From positions 186,001 through 250,000 of the forward strand of contig JBBPUQ010000003.1 of NCBI GenBank assembly GCA_038501195.1: a stretch of 64,000 nt of DNA, given 5' to 3'. Numbering within the stretch: the stretch's first letter is position 1; every line of letters begins with the position of its first letter. Positions 45,693 to 55,192 of the stretch are shown here, one piece after another. The notes beneath the pieces were generated by a model. The model was not told the origin of the DNA. It did no database searches and saw only the letters and a list, made by a program, of their open reading frames with translations. This stretch comes from Nemania diffusa (lineage: Eukaryota > Ascomycota > Sordariomycetes > Xylariales > Xylariaceae). Both the position numbers and the translations under genes were made by a program.

Positions 45693-47450
45693 TCATCCAT
45701 CCGACCAATTCCCACACTTCGAACAGACTCTCCCCCCCTTCCCAATCTCCCTTCCCCGTCTCCGTCCCGGCACCGCAAGGCTCTCCAACCGCGCCGTCTC
45801 TCTAGACTTGCCCGCCGTATACAAGTCGATAAACTCATTGCTCTGGGCAGGGGGTGTCTTCGTCTTCGCCTTCACGACGCGCTGCCAGACGGCTGCGAGC
45901 GGCGAGGGGCGGCGAAGGGGCGGCGTCGTGTTTCTACGTAGTCCGACATCCCCTCGCTCGCGCGGTTTGCGTTCGTAGCTCTCGCAGCTGCTCTCGCTAC
46001 TTCCACGTCTACTTTCCCTTCCGCTCGAGCTCGTGCTCTCGCCACCAGCAACAGTCTTGTCCCAGGCGACGCTCTTCCCTTTCCCTTCTGGCATCTTTCC
46101 ATTCGCGGTCGTGTGAACTCTCGGATTTGCATTCGCGTCTTTATCCCCAGTACCAGCGCCAGCACTAGCACTAGTAGTACCCTGGCCATCAGCATACCCA
46201 TCTTCCACATCCTCACGTAAACCCATAAGCCTAGACGAAGGCCGCCGCAGCGGCTCATCAGCCACGACTGACGGCCGCTTATACAGCAGCGGCGGGGACG
46301 GAAACCGGAAGTCCGCCGCAGGGGACGCGGAGCGACTCCGACTGCCCGAGCTCCCCACGCTGCCTCGGAACCGCTCGCCCAGCGACTCAGACGACGTCCG
46401 CTGCTGCCTTGGCACGCCGCGCTGGCGCAGCGGCGCCGAGATTTCCGACGGCGGCGATAGAACAAACGGCCTAACCGACGTCGTAAACCGCGGACAGAGC
46501 ACCTCCGTCTCCGGCCGCGTGCGCCCCTGTACTTCGCCCTGCTCGGGCCTCGCTCTCGCAAACGCGCTCGCGGGCGGGAAGTGCGCGTCGAGGACGGACC
46601 TCGGCCTCGCCTCGCCCAGGCAGTCGCGCCCGGGCAGCAGGCGCATCCATTCCGGCACGGGCTTCGCGGGGCTGGGCCGGAAGGCGGGGGCGTTGAGGGG
46701 GTCGCGGATGGAGACGTAGATGGCGGAGTCGAGGGGCACGGTGCATTCGAGCTCGGCGAAGCGGGGGTTTTTGGCGCGGCGGTAGTGCAGTTTTGCGAGG
46801 GTTGGTGTTTCGATGCCGTCTCTGCTTGTGGGTGAGGGTGAGTTTGAGGTGTTGGTGATGGGAAGTGTGATGAGAGGGGGTATGTTATCGGGTGATGCGG
46901 GCATGTCCATGGAACTATCACCCCCAAGCATGCTCTGCTGTGTCGTCGTCGCCGCCGGGGGCGCGAAGCTGTTCTTGAGCACCATCCATCGCCGCCTACT
47001 CAACCCTCCATCCGCTCCATCAATTCTGTCGAACGCTTTCCTTAACAACCCATCCCCGTCATCATCCTCACACTCAACAACACAGTCAACGCACATCGGG
47101 ATGTCCAGAATCTGCCTGCCCACCCCCTTTCCCGCACCCTCCTCCCCACGCCCGTTAAACATCTCCCCGACCCCGGGCGCCGTGACAACCCGCCGGCACC
47201 CGCAGAACAGGCACCCGTAGCACGCGCGGTGCCAGAAGCACTAGCCCAGGCTAACGCACTCGTCGGCGCGGAACACGAGCTCGCCGCACACCCAGCAGAT
47301 GGCGAGGTCCACGATCGCGCGGGCGCAAGCGTCGCACGCCAGGCGGGCCGAGGGGCCCAGGACGGAGGGGCCGCAGCCGCCGGCACTGTGGGGGACGACG
47401 TGCCAGCAGAAGGTGCATGTGAAGGGCTGCTGTTGTGAGGGCGGCGACAT
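45693..47450 (-). pseudogene. LIM-like zinc-finger protein gene interrupted by one in-frame stop
   Basis: A 586-codon frame on the minus strand that is open except for TAG at 47243-47241 (codon 70). Before it lie FTCTFCWHVVP, ACDACARAIVDLAICWVCGELV and the start of the next zinc knuckle. Immediately after, in the same frame, come CFWHRACYGCLFCGCRR. The CxxC and HxxC pattern is that of LIM-type double zinc fingers, and related fungal proteins, as I remember them, have Trp at the stop position, so TGG to TAG is the likely change. The downstream 420 codons are disordered (Ser/Pro/Arg-rich) and end VCSKCGNWSDG, another CxxC. No intron can remove the stop without deleting conserved cysteines. Either a single-base sequence error, a recent null allele, or (less likely) readthrough. 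Confidence 0.75.
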
Positions 47451-48661
47451 CCTGCATAAGTTTGGGTGCTTTTATGTGTGACTAAATGGATGTGAATAGT
47501 AAATAAGGTCGGTGGTAGGTAGCTGGGTACCTACGGTAGGTAGGATGTTAGGGGGAGTAGTAGGTAATTCAGGGTTGTGAACGGCGAGGAGAAAGACTAG
47601 TAATGGATGTAGGAGAGATAGGACGTAGGTATATGAGTAGTAGATGGTCAAGGAAAGGAGATACGCCATCCTGCCTTCTAAGTTACTATTGGGGTGACGT
47701 GATGCTCACTTATATTACATCCATGCTGTATCCCTCGGCGGAATGTATCTAGGCAAGTAGGATCCGTCATTCAAGTGCCAGTCTGCTCTTCCCTAATCAG
47801 AAGAATTTTCTCTGCGACTTGCTTATATCAAGTCTTGTGGGTTTCTATACACGGAGGTATTAAAATGAAGTAACTATGAAGGAGCGGCCATCGGCAAATA
47901 TATGCGCTGACCTCTTGCAACGTGAAACTAGACGAACAGCCGTTCGACCTACCTAGGTAGATACTTGATAGACCTCTTAGTAGGCTCTCATCGAGAAAAT
48001 CGCTCTTCATTTGGGTTAGGTCGTACTAATCAAGACCAAACCAAGACGCTTCAACTGCAAGATCATGAACACAAGAACACATAATACAAGTCAAGTTAGG
48101 TCATGTGAATTTAACAATCGTAGATTGCTGCCGAGTGCAGAATTCATAGTAATACACAGGACCGTTAATACCCTAGTCCCAGTCCAGACGAGATTACTGA
48201 GCTAAGAGCTCGCATTCATCTTTCGTCTCAGTATGCCATTAAACGCCCCGTACCATACAAACAAATGCCTCCATACCGGCCGCCCACGCCCTAGACCCGT
48301 AATCGTGAAACAAGTCAGTTTTTTTTTATTCATACAGAGCCATGTCCTCCACACGAAACATGTCCCTTCTCACCATGGACATAGGTGAACAACGAGGTGA
48401 TCCTGTTGGTTACCGAAGCCCCAGAGGGTCCGCGTCAGATATGTTGGGATCTCTCCCATCAAGCCGCAAGGTTTCCCATGAGAACAAGGCCCCATCAAAC
48501 TTATTCTGAAACAAATGTGCAATCCACTCTCCCGAGAGCAGACAATAAAGTCGTAGCCAACATCATGACTGCGTTAAAACGTGAAAGTCGTATTCCATAA
48601 ACGCAGAACCTCAATCCTGAGCTAGGTATTCATAATGTGGCCTTGTATGAGGTATGAGCCA
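47451..48661. other. Spacer upstream of the LIM-like gene
   Basis: About 1.2 kb. GTAGGTAG motifs occur at 47513-47545 and a perfect TACCTAGGTA at 47950-47959. A T8 run lies near 48320. No gene is supported. Confidence 0.5.
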
Positions 48662-50743
48662 CTACTTGCGAATCTTGGGTTGAGAAAGCATCTGCAGTCG
48701 GCTCAAGGTGAGGCCAGTCTTCTTCTTCTTCTGAGGTGTCTGGGGCACGGAGCCAGCCATCTTCTTGGTAGGGGATACTTGGCTGGCAAGCTTAGGGGCT
48801 ACCAGAGCGTGTCCTTCGGCTGCCGGCGGATTTTTGCGCAGCTTCTTCATACCTCGCTTAGCACCTTCGTCATCGGCATCATCCTCCTCCGAGCCAGCTC
48901 TATGACGCTTCTTGTTGGCCATTCCATGAGGAATGCCGTTGCGGATAAGCGGGTCCCTGTTTTCTTTGTTCGGCGAGACCTCAGAAGCGCCGGGAAAGCT
49001 GCCGGGCATTTGGATAGAAGGGTCCGTGGATTTGCGCACTCGTCGTAGGCTGGCCTGACCAGCAGCTGAACCAAATCCCTTAGATGGGCTGTTGTCGAAG
49101 CGAATCGTGTGGTCGCTACGGAACGTGAAGGTACCGGGAACCGATTCGGGTAGAGGCTGGGTCTCGTCCTCATCCGCTACATAAGCCGAGAGATCCGGGT
49201 ATGAGACTTCGCCCGTGGTGGATTTAGCTACTTTGCCGCCGGCAACGAACTTGGGAGCCTGAAGTTTAGCCATTGTCGTGGTTCGTGGGATAGTAGGCTT
49301 AACTGGCGAAGGAGACTCTTGGGACATGGCGGACCGCTTTGTATCTGGCGTAAAGTTGACATGGCGACTCTGTCTTCGTCCAGGGGTTGTCAGAGGAACG
49401 CTAGGAACGATCTTGTCTGTCAGGCCATGTCGACTGGGTGTCTTGGCAAGGGAAGCAGAGAACTGAGGAATCGCCGACTTGCGTTTTGTTCCGCTCACTT
49501 GTCGTTTCAAGATCGACTTAATTCTATGAAATCGACCGGGTGTCTCGACTTGTGTAGGGACACTGCTGCTTTGCGAAGTCAACTTGCTCGTCGAACCCCA
49601 CTTCAAGCCTCCGAAGCCCTTCCTGCTAGGCGTCCGAGCCAGGAACCCGAGGTCTGTCTTGCTGGGGGATCTAAGCAGCGAAGTCCCGACTTTAGCAGAG
49701 AAGCTGTTAACTTTCTGAAGATCGGGCTGGCTGGGTGATCTGACTAGACTGATGGTAGAATGGGAGCGAGCCAATGAAGACTTGGTGGGTGTCATGATGC
49801 TGCCGAGGGTGTATGAGCGAGGGAGAGCGCTGCGTAGAGAATCGTTGCCGCTGCTCTTGGGTCGCGGGATCGAAGTTCCATCTCGAGACACGGGGCGAAG
49901 GGTGGACGCGTCATCCTCCATACGTTGACGAACACGCTTCGAGGGATGCTCGGGAGCCTCGCGCCGCTTCTCAACAGATCTCGCCAGTGGGCGGGGAGGG
50001 GCAGTCTTCGAACGTGCCGAGTCGGGCTCGTCGAGATTAGCTTTGGACTGGCTGCGCTTGATGCCTGGTTTGAGTGGCGTGATGGGGTCGGCAGGCGTGG
50101 CGGCCTTGACGGGGGTGAAGCGGCCGGGAGCGGCACGGAATGAGGAGGCATGGCCTTGAATAGAGTCCATCTTCTTAAACTCAGCCATGTGGGCAGCGCT
50201 GAAGCGCCTAGATTTTCCCTTGGCTGCTGCGATGATGCGGCGCTCTCCAGACTCCCTTCGCTCGGCTCGCTGTCGCGCATGCTCTGCAACTAACTCCGCT
50301 TTAATTTTGGCAGCATCCTCGCGAAGAGCCTCCATCATCTTTCGGGCCTCGGGTCCAAGCTGCTGATCGGCGCCAGGCCGCACAGATCGGAAGGTAAATT
50401 CAGAAGACGGAGCAGGGGTCTTGGAGGGCGTGTTATGGATCAGGGTTTGCATAGGAGTCTTGGTATAGTCAATGTCAACGAAGCCGTTGCGAAGGGCTGA
50501 GGAAGGGGAAGCCATGGTCTGGTGGAATCTGCTGGGATGCATTTCGGACATGGCAAGCTTGATGGGCGCGACAGATGAAGGTGTCTTGGGGGCAGGCATC
50601 GGCGAAGACATGGTGCTCTCGACAGTGCGGGAAGAAAAGCTGTTGGAGCTGTTAGAGCTCTCGGATGGCTCATTGATCTCGACAACGGGGATCAATTGCT
50701 GCTGCGGTGCAGGAGAGTCTTTGCTTCTCTGTTTGGTTTTCAT
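48662..50743 (-). CDS. Basic, Ser/Pro-rich nuclear-type protein with SILK and RVxF PP1-docking motifs
   Basis: Single-exon gene, 693 aa, with no enzyme domain. Conserved-looking blocks: a repeated TP/KTP-rich N-terminus, SEFTFRS (114-120), helix LGPEARKMMEALREDAAKIKAEL (129-151), and KGKSRRFSAAHMAEFKKMDSIQGH (175-198). Next is PGRFHRIKSILKRQ with S-I-L-K at 410-413, then SRHVNFTPDTK with R-H-V-N-F at 460-464, and TFTFRSDHTIRFDN, which repeats the FTFRS theme. Lys/Arg clusters near the C-terminus (KKRHR, KKLRK, QKKKKTG) look like nuclear-localisation signals. Many SP/TP sites suggest cyclin-dependent kinase control. SILK then RVxF is the PP1 regulator arrangement, so a PP1-binding chromosomal or spindle protein is inferred. 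I cannot name a homologue. Confidence 0.8.
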   Translation of the reverse strand: MKTKQRSKDSPAPQQQLIPVVEINEPSESSNSSNSFSSRTVESTMSSPMPAPKTPSSVAPIKLAMSEMHPSRFHQTMASPSSALRNGFVDIDYTKTPMQTLIHNTPSKTPAPSSEFTFRSVRPGADQQLGPEARKMMEALREDAAKIKAELVAEHARQRAERRESGERRIIAAAKGKSRRFSAAHMAEFKKMDSIQGHASSFRAAPGRFTPVKAATPADPITPLKPGIKRSQSKANLDEPDSARSKTAPPRPLARSVEKRREAPEHPSKRVRQRMEDDASTLRPVSRDGTSIPRPKSSGNDSLRSALPRSYTLGSIMTPTKSSLARSHSTISLVRSPSQPDLQKVNSFSAKVGTSLLRSPSKTDLGFLARTPSRKGFGGLKWGSTSKLTSQSSSVPTQVETPGRFHRIKSILKRQVSGTKRKSAIPQFSASLAKTPSRHGLTDKIVPSVPLTTPGRRQSRHVNFTPDTKRSAMSQESPSPVKPTIPRTTTMAKLQAPKFVAGGKVAKSTTGEVSYPDLSAYVADEDETQPLPESVPGTFTFRSDHTIRFDNSPSKGFGSAAGQASLRRVRKSTDPSIQMPGSFPGASEVSPNKENRDPLIRNGIPHGMANKKRHRAGSEEDDADDEGAKRGMKKLRKNPPAAEGHALVAPKLASQVSPTKKMAGSVPQTPQKKKKTGLTLSRLQMLSQPKIRK

Positions 50744-52428
50744 AGCGAACGTGTCAGTCTTTTTTCCTTTTTCTTTTCTGTAGTTGGGTTGGATTGGGGG
50801 TTGTGGACTGAAGAGGTAAACAGGGTGCGAAACACGGAGACGTAATCAACCGACGAGTGCATGGATAGAATGGATGGGGACGAGGTGAATGAGACAACGA
50901 AGATGCGCGCGTTCGTTTGTTTACGATGCGTACATGTGCACTTACCTGAGAAGCCGACGCAATGCGCGCCGAACGGCGGCATCGAGGCGACATGGCGACG
51001 TTCGGAGTAGCGGTGTCAAATTCTGCTAGTGTAGCTGTAGTGCGTGTTGCTGAGGAGGCAGCGAGATGGAAGCTGGCGTTGTTTGATGAATCAATTAAAC
51101 AGTGGCTTGTCAAGGTGGGATGTCCTCAGAGCTTAAAAGAGCTGTTATAGTGTTGGGAAGAGATGAGCAGCGAGTGCCTGGGGAAGTGGAATGTGATGTC
51201 ACGGATAAACACGCGACGTCAGACGGTTCGACGGAGGAGTCTTAGGGCTCATTTGGGATTTAAGTCAACAAAAGTGGGCGAAGCAAGCTTCCCTCGTTCC
51301 TTGGGAGACCACAGCTGGGGAAAGGAAACAAAATATTGCAGCATGGTAGCTTTATGTGGCCCGTGCATCGAAATGGGTCCACTTATGAGCACTATGGTCA
51401 ATGGTCAATGGTCAATGGGTGTAGTCCCATATTTAGTGTCACCTAGGAACCTAACCATCTCTGTACTAAGATAGCAGCTTTTTTTTTCAAAAGAAACCTT
51501 AGGTACAGTGCAAATATCTCCATGTATCTTAAATAGGCGAAATGATATTGCATTATGGTGTAGCTAACCTATGTATATATATAGCCCTGGAGACATTTCT
51601 TTCCTAGACTCTTGATTTAGATACCACGAAATATGCTGTTTTTTTCTGCTCTGCTATTCTGTACATATATGTACCTAGATATCTATCTATTTAGAGATAT
51701 AAGGTACAGAAAAGATCGGTAGGTCCTTATGGTACCTAAGTGAATCAATACAAAAGGAGGTGCCTAGCAATAGACCACAGAAAACGCCAGGCAGCACTGA
51801 ACTTCCAAGGTATATTACTAAGGCAGATCACAAGAAGATCACAAGTCCATCAATATATGGATTAATCAGCAATCCCCGGGAAGATAAGGATATTCTTCCA
51901 AGATAGGTAGAATAGCAACGGTCACTGACGTGCTTGAATGTTGCCGGATTCGATACCTTGTACAAGGTGACAGCGACCAATGAGCTAGCAGTTTATCAGC
52001 GCTGCACATACTTAACATACCCCATCGCGCCCTTTGAACGTCATTTAGGCGCAGCCAGGATCAGAAACGTTACCCAAGTACCTACTTATCTTGTCAAAGT
52101 CGTCATTTTCAAACGGTTAGCACTTGAGAAGCCTCTATCCAGGTACCTATTTCACGTGACGCTTGAGCGATGATAAAATGGAATAACCTAAGGTGTATAA
52201 AAATATGAGAATGCCCACGACTTACAGCGTATCTTCTATATGTGCACGACAACATACCACTCTCCTCTTATTTCAGTAGCAACAATCTCATCGGAGCCGA
52301 CCCGGCGATCTAACTATTCCCACCCGAACCAATCGCCTATATTTCACGGCGTACACCTACAACCCAGGTATCCATTTTTAGATTTCTACTACCGAAGATC
52401 CGTCTTCTCAGTTGAACTACCCCTCAAT
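50744..52428. other. Spacer with divergent promoters
   Basis: About 1.7 kb between divergent genes. It holds a tandem TGGTCAA repeat at about 51394-51417, a T9 run at 51479 and A/T-rich TATATATATAG near 51573. TACCTA-type motifs lie at 51671-51735. Open frames at 50962-51474 and 51934-52173 look random. Confidence 0.5.
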
Positions 52429-53729
52429 ATGGCCGACATAAAGCCATACAAAATCGAAGTCAGCGAGTCACAGATTAAAGATCTCAAGACCAGGCTCTCA
52501 CTGGCTAAATTCCCCGATGAGCTCGATGGCGCAGGATGGGACATGGGCTCACCCCTCGCCGATGTCAAGAGACTGGCGAAGTACTGGGAACAGTCCCACG
52601 ATTGGAAGAAAGCCGAAAGTGAGCTGAACAAGTTGCCCAACTTCGTCACGAATATCCAGTGCGAGGGCTTCGAGCCACTCGCCATCCACTTCGTTCACAT
52701 CCGTAGCAAAGTCAAGGGTGCAATCCCGCTGCTCTGGATTCACGGCTGGCCGGGACATTTCTACGAGGGCATTAAGATCATAAAGCCTCTCACCGAAGGA
52801 GGCGACGGTATCCAACAACCGGCCTTTGATCTAGTTGTCCCGTCGCTACCCAACTTTGGCTTCTCCGAGGGCTCTCGGACGCGGGGCTTTGCATTGGCGC
52901 AATATGCCGAGACATTGCACAAGCTGATGCTGAAACTGGGGTATAATGAATACGTTACGCAAGGAGGTACGTTGACGCATATCCACTGAGACCCGAGATC
53001 ATGATTCTAAAATATGCTCTAGGTGATTGGGGTACGGGTATCAGTCGTGTATTGGGACACTTGTTTCCCAAACACTGCAGAGCCACGCACCTGAACATGG
53101 ACACGGCGAATCCGCCCGGGTTCTTCACGAACCCGCTCCTCGCGCTCCAGCACGCCATGCTACCCTACAGCAAGCGCGAGCAAGAGGGGCAGAAGCGGTC
53201 CCAATGGTTCCAAGAGGAAGGCCGCGGATACAACCTCGAGCAGTCGACAAAGCCGCAAACTCTGGGCTACGGGCTCACCGATAGCCCCGTCGCCCTTCTG
53301 GGGTGGATCTACGAGAAGCTACACGACTGGACGGACAACTACCCCTGGACCGATGAGGAGGTCTGCACCTGGGTCAGCATCTACTGGTTTTCGACAGCCG
53401 GGCCCGCGGCCAGCCTCCGCATTTACTACGAGAGGCAGCATAACACCAGCCCCGACCGGCCGAAGAACAGTCTGCGTCAGCCCGACCCGCGGAAATGGTC
53501 GCCTGGTGTCAAGCTCGGGTACAGCCATTTCCCGAAGGACTTGTCTATCCTGCCGAGTACGTGGATAAAGACGCTGGGCGAGCTGGTCTTTGAGCGGTCT
53601 CACAAGGATGGCGGACATTTCGCCTCGTGGGAGCGGCCGAATGAGATTGTTCAGGACCTTCGTGACATGTTTGGAAAAGGGGGAGGGGCTTACGGTTGCG
53701 TCAAGGGCGCAGCGGGCTATCTGGAATGA
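52429..53729 (+). CDS. Microsomal-type epoxide hydrolase
   Basis: Alpha/beta-hydrolase that opens epoxides to diols through a covalent aspartyl ester. Exons are 52429-52966 and 53023-53729 (intron 56 nt), 414 aa. The start ATG 52429 (MADIKPYKIEVSE) begins the EH N-terminal domain; the longer upstream frame would add 63 unconserved residues. Motifs: oxyanion HGWPG (105-109), PSLPNFGFSEG, nucleophile D181 in GGDWG (the second Gly is built across the splice junction), lid tyrosines YY at 314-315, and catalytic H378 in GGHFASWERP. The match is to the microsomal/juvenile-hormone-type EH family. It lacks an obvious membrane anchor at the N-terminus, so it is probably cytosolic. Convergent with an MDR reductase gene 200 bases away; both are typical of detoxification or secondary metabolism. 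Confidence 0.92.
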
Positions 53730-53929
53730 ATGTCGTGTTGACACCGACTTGTGGTTTGTATTCATACTCATTCGTTTGCGCGTCTGCTCTACGGGTTCAT
53801 TTATACTAAGCTACCTGCTCAAAAGTATCATAAATATATCATGTCACATCTCATCCCCCTCATGATTATTTGATGAGAAACTAAACATGCGCTCTGTCTC
53901 GAACATCCAGATCATCGCCACAACCCCGC

Positions 53930-55192
53930 TCATAAAGGATGGCGAATGACGTATTTCTCCATGCTAACTTTCCCCTCAAACACATCATCAATAGCCTTCA
54001 GACCAGCTTCAGCGCCCTCCACAACCCTCACATTCGGCAGCCGAAAGCCACCCCCCGTAGACGCAAGCTGACCCAAAGCCCACACCATCGTCGCCTCAAT
54101 GCGGCGGAAGTACTCCGTCATCTCAGCCGACTCCCCCGGCTCGCGCCGGCAAAAACACAGCTTCCAGCGCGCATCCACCGGCAGCGGCAGCGTCGAGCTA
54201 AGGCGCACATCCCGCTCCTCAACCCCATCCGACAGACACCTCGCCGCCAGCGCCGACGACGCCCTCGCCCAGTCCCTGTCGCCCTCCGCGATCTCGGGCT
54301 CCGCGCCCGCGGACACGGCGTCGAAGACGGTCGTGAGCTTCTTCCCTCCGGGGGCAGAGGAGGCGACGGCGGCGCGGATGTCGTCGACGACGGTGGGCGA
54401 GCGGTAGTCGAAGCACCGCGACGCGCCGAGAGCGAGCAGCGCGGCGTGGTTCTTGGGGGAGGCCGTCGTGTAGATTGGGCTGAAGCCTGCGGCGGCTGCG
54501 AGGTGGATGACGGCTACGCCGACGGCTGAGCTGCCGCCCCACTGCGTGTCGTATCAATAAGTGCGTGCCTAACGTAGATAGTTGCCCAAGAAAGAGACCC
54601 TGTATATAGTGGATTTATAGAAGGCATCACCCAAGTGAGTGGGCATCAGCCACGGGAAGAAAGAACTCACAATAAGAATCGGGTGCCCCGTAGGATCAAC
54701 CCCCTCAATTTCCCCCCCAGCCGGCTTAAACGCAAACCCAAACATATTAAACAGCGCATCCGCCGCCGTCCTCAGCGCCGACGGCCAGCCCACCAACTGC
54801 CTCAGCACATCCTCGTCCCCCCTTACATTGTCCGGGACTCTATTCGTGCAGCTGCCCGCCCCCGTATCCGCGACAATGAAGTCCTGGTGCGCGCCCGTCT
54901 CGATGGGCCGGCGGAGCCCGAAGGCCGTGAGCCCGAAGAGCAGCTCGCCGACGCCGTAGGGGGACTCAGGGCCAGCGGCCTCGACGGGGCCGAGCCACTC
55001 GTACCCGGCGACGGACGAGTGGCTGCCGATGTGGAAGATGCGCCGGTCGGCGGGGTTCACGGCTGAGTAGCGCACGCGTATGAGGACCTGCGAGCCTGTT
55101 GGGGCGTATGACGCGGTTTGTGTGATGATCTCTGGAATACCGGTGTCCGGGAGGTAGATGGCGCGGCGGGTGGTTTTAGTAGTAGCCGACAT
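53930..55192 (-). CDS. Medium-chain dehydrogenase/reductase (zinc-independent, enoyl/quinone-reductase-like)
   Basis: NADPH-dependent oxidoreductase of the MDR superfamily. Exons on the minus strand: 55192-54671 and 54541-53930 (intron 129 nt), 377 aa. Start ATG 55192 (MSATTKTTRRAIYL) fits the domain start; an upstream in-frame ATG adds 28 weak residues. GroES-like N-domain: GSQVLIRVRYSAVNPADRRIF, VAGYEWLGPVEAAG. The cofactor site begins at the splice: HPILI/WGGSSAVGVAVIHLAAAAG. CFDYRSP and a long C-domain follow. No zinc-binding cysteine cluster is visible, as in trans-acting enoyl reductases and toxin/detoxification MDRs. Without a polyketide synthase nearby, a stand-alone detoxification role is as likely as a biosynthetic one. 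Confidence 0.88.

Noticed and set aside
45872..46927. 351-codon frame overlapping the LIM-like gene
   Set aside because: Alternative frame of the same GC-rich disordered exon; almost entirely Arg/Pro/Ser with no motif.
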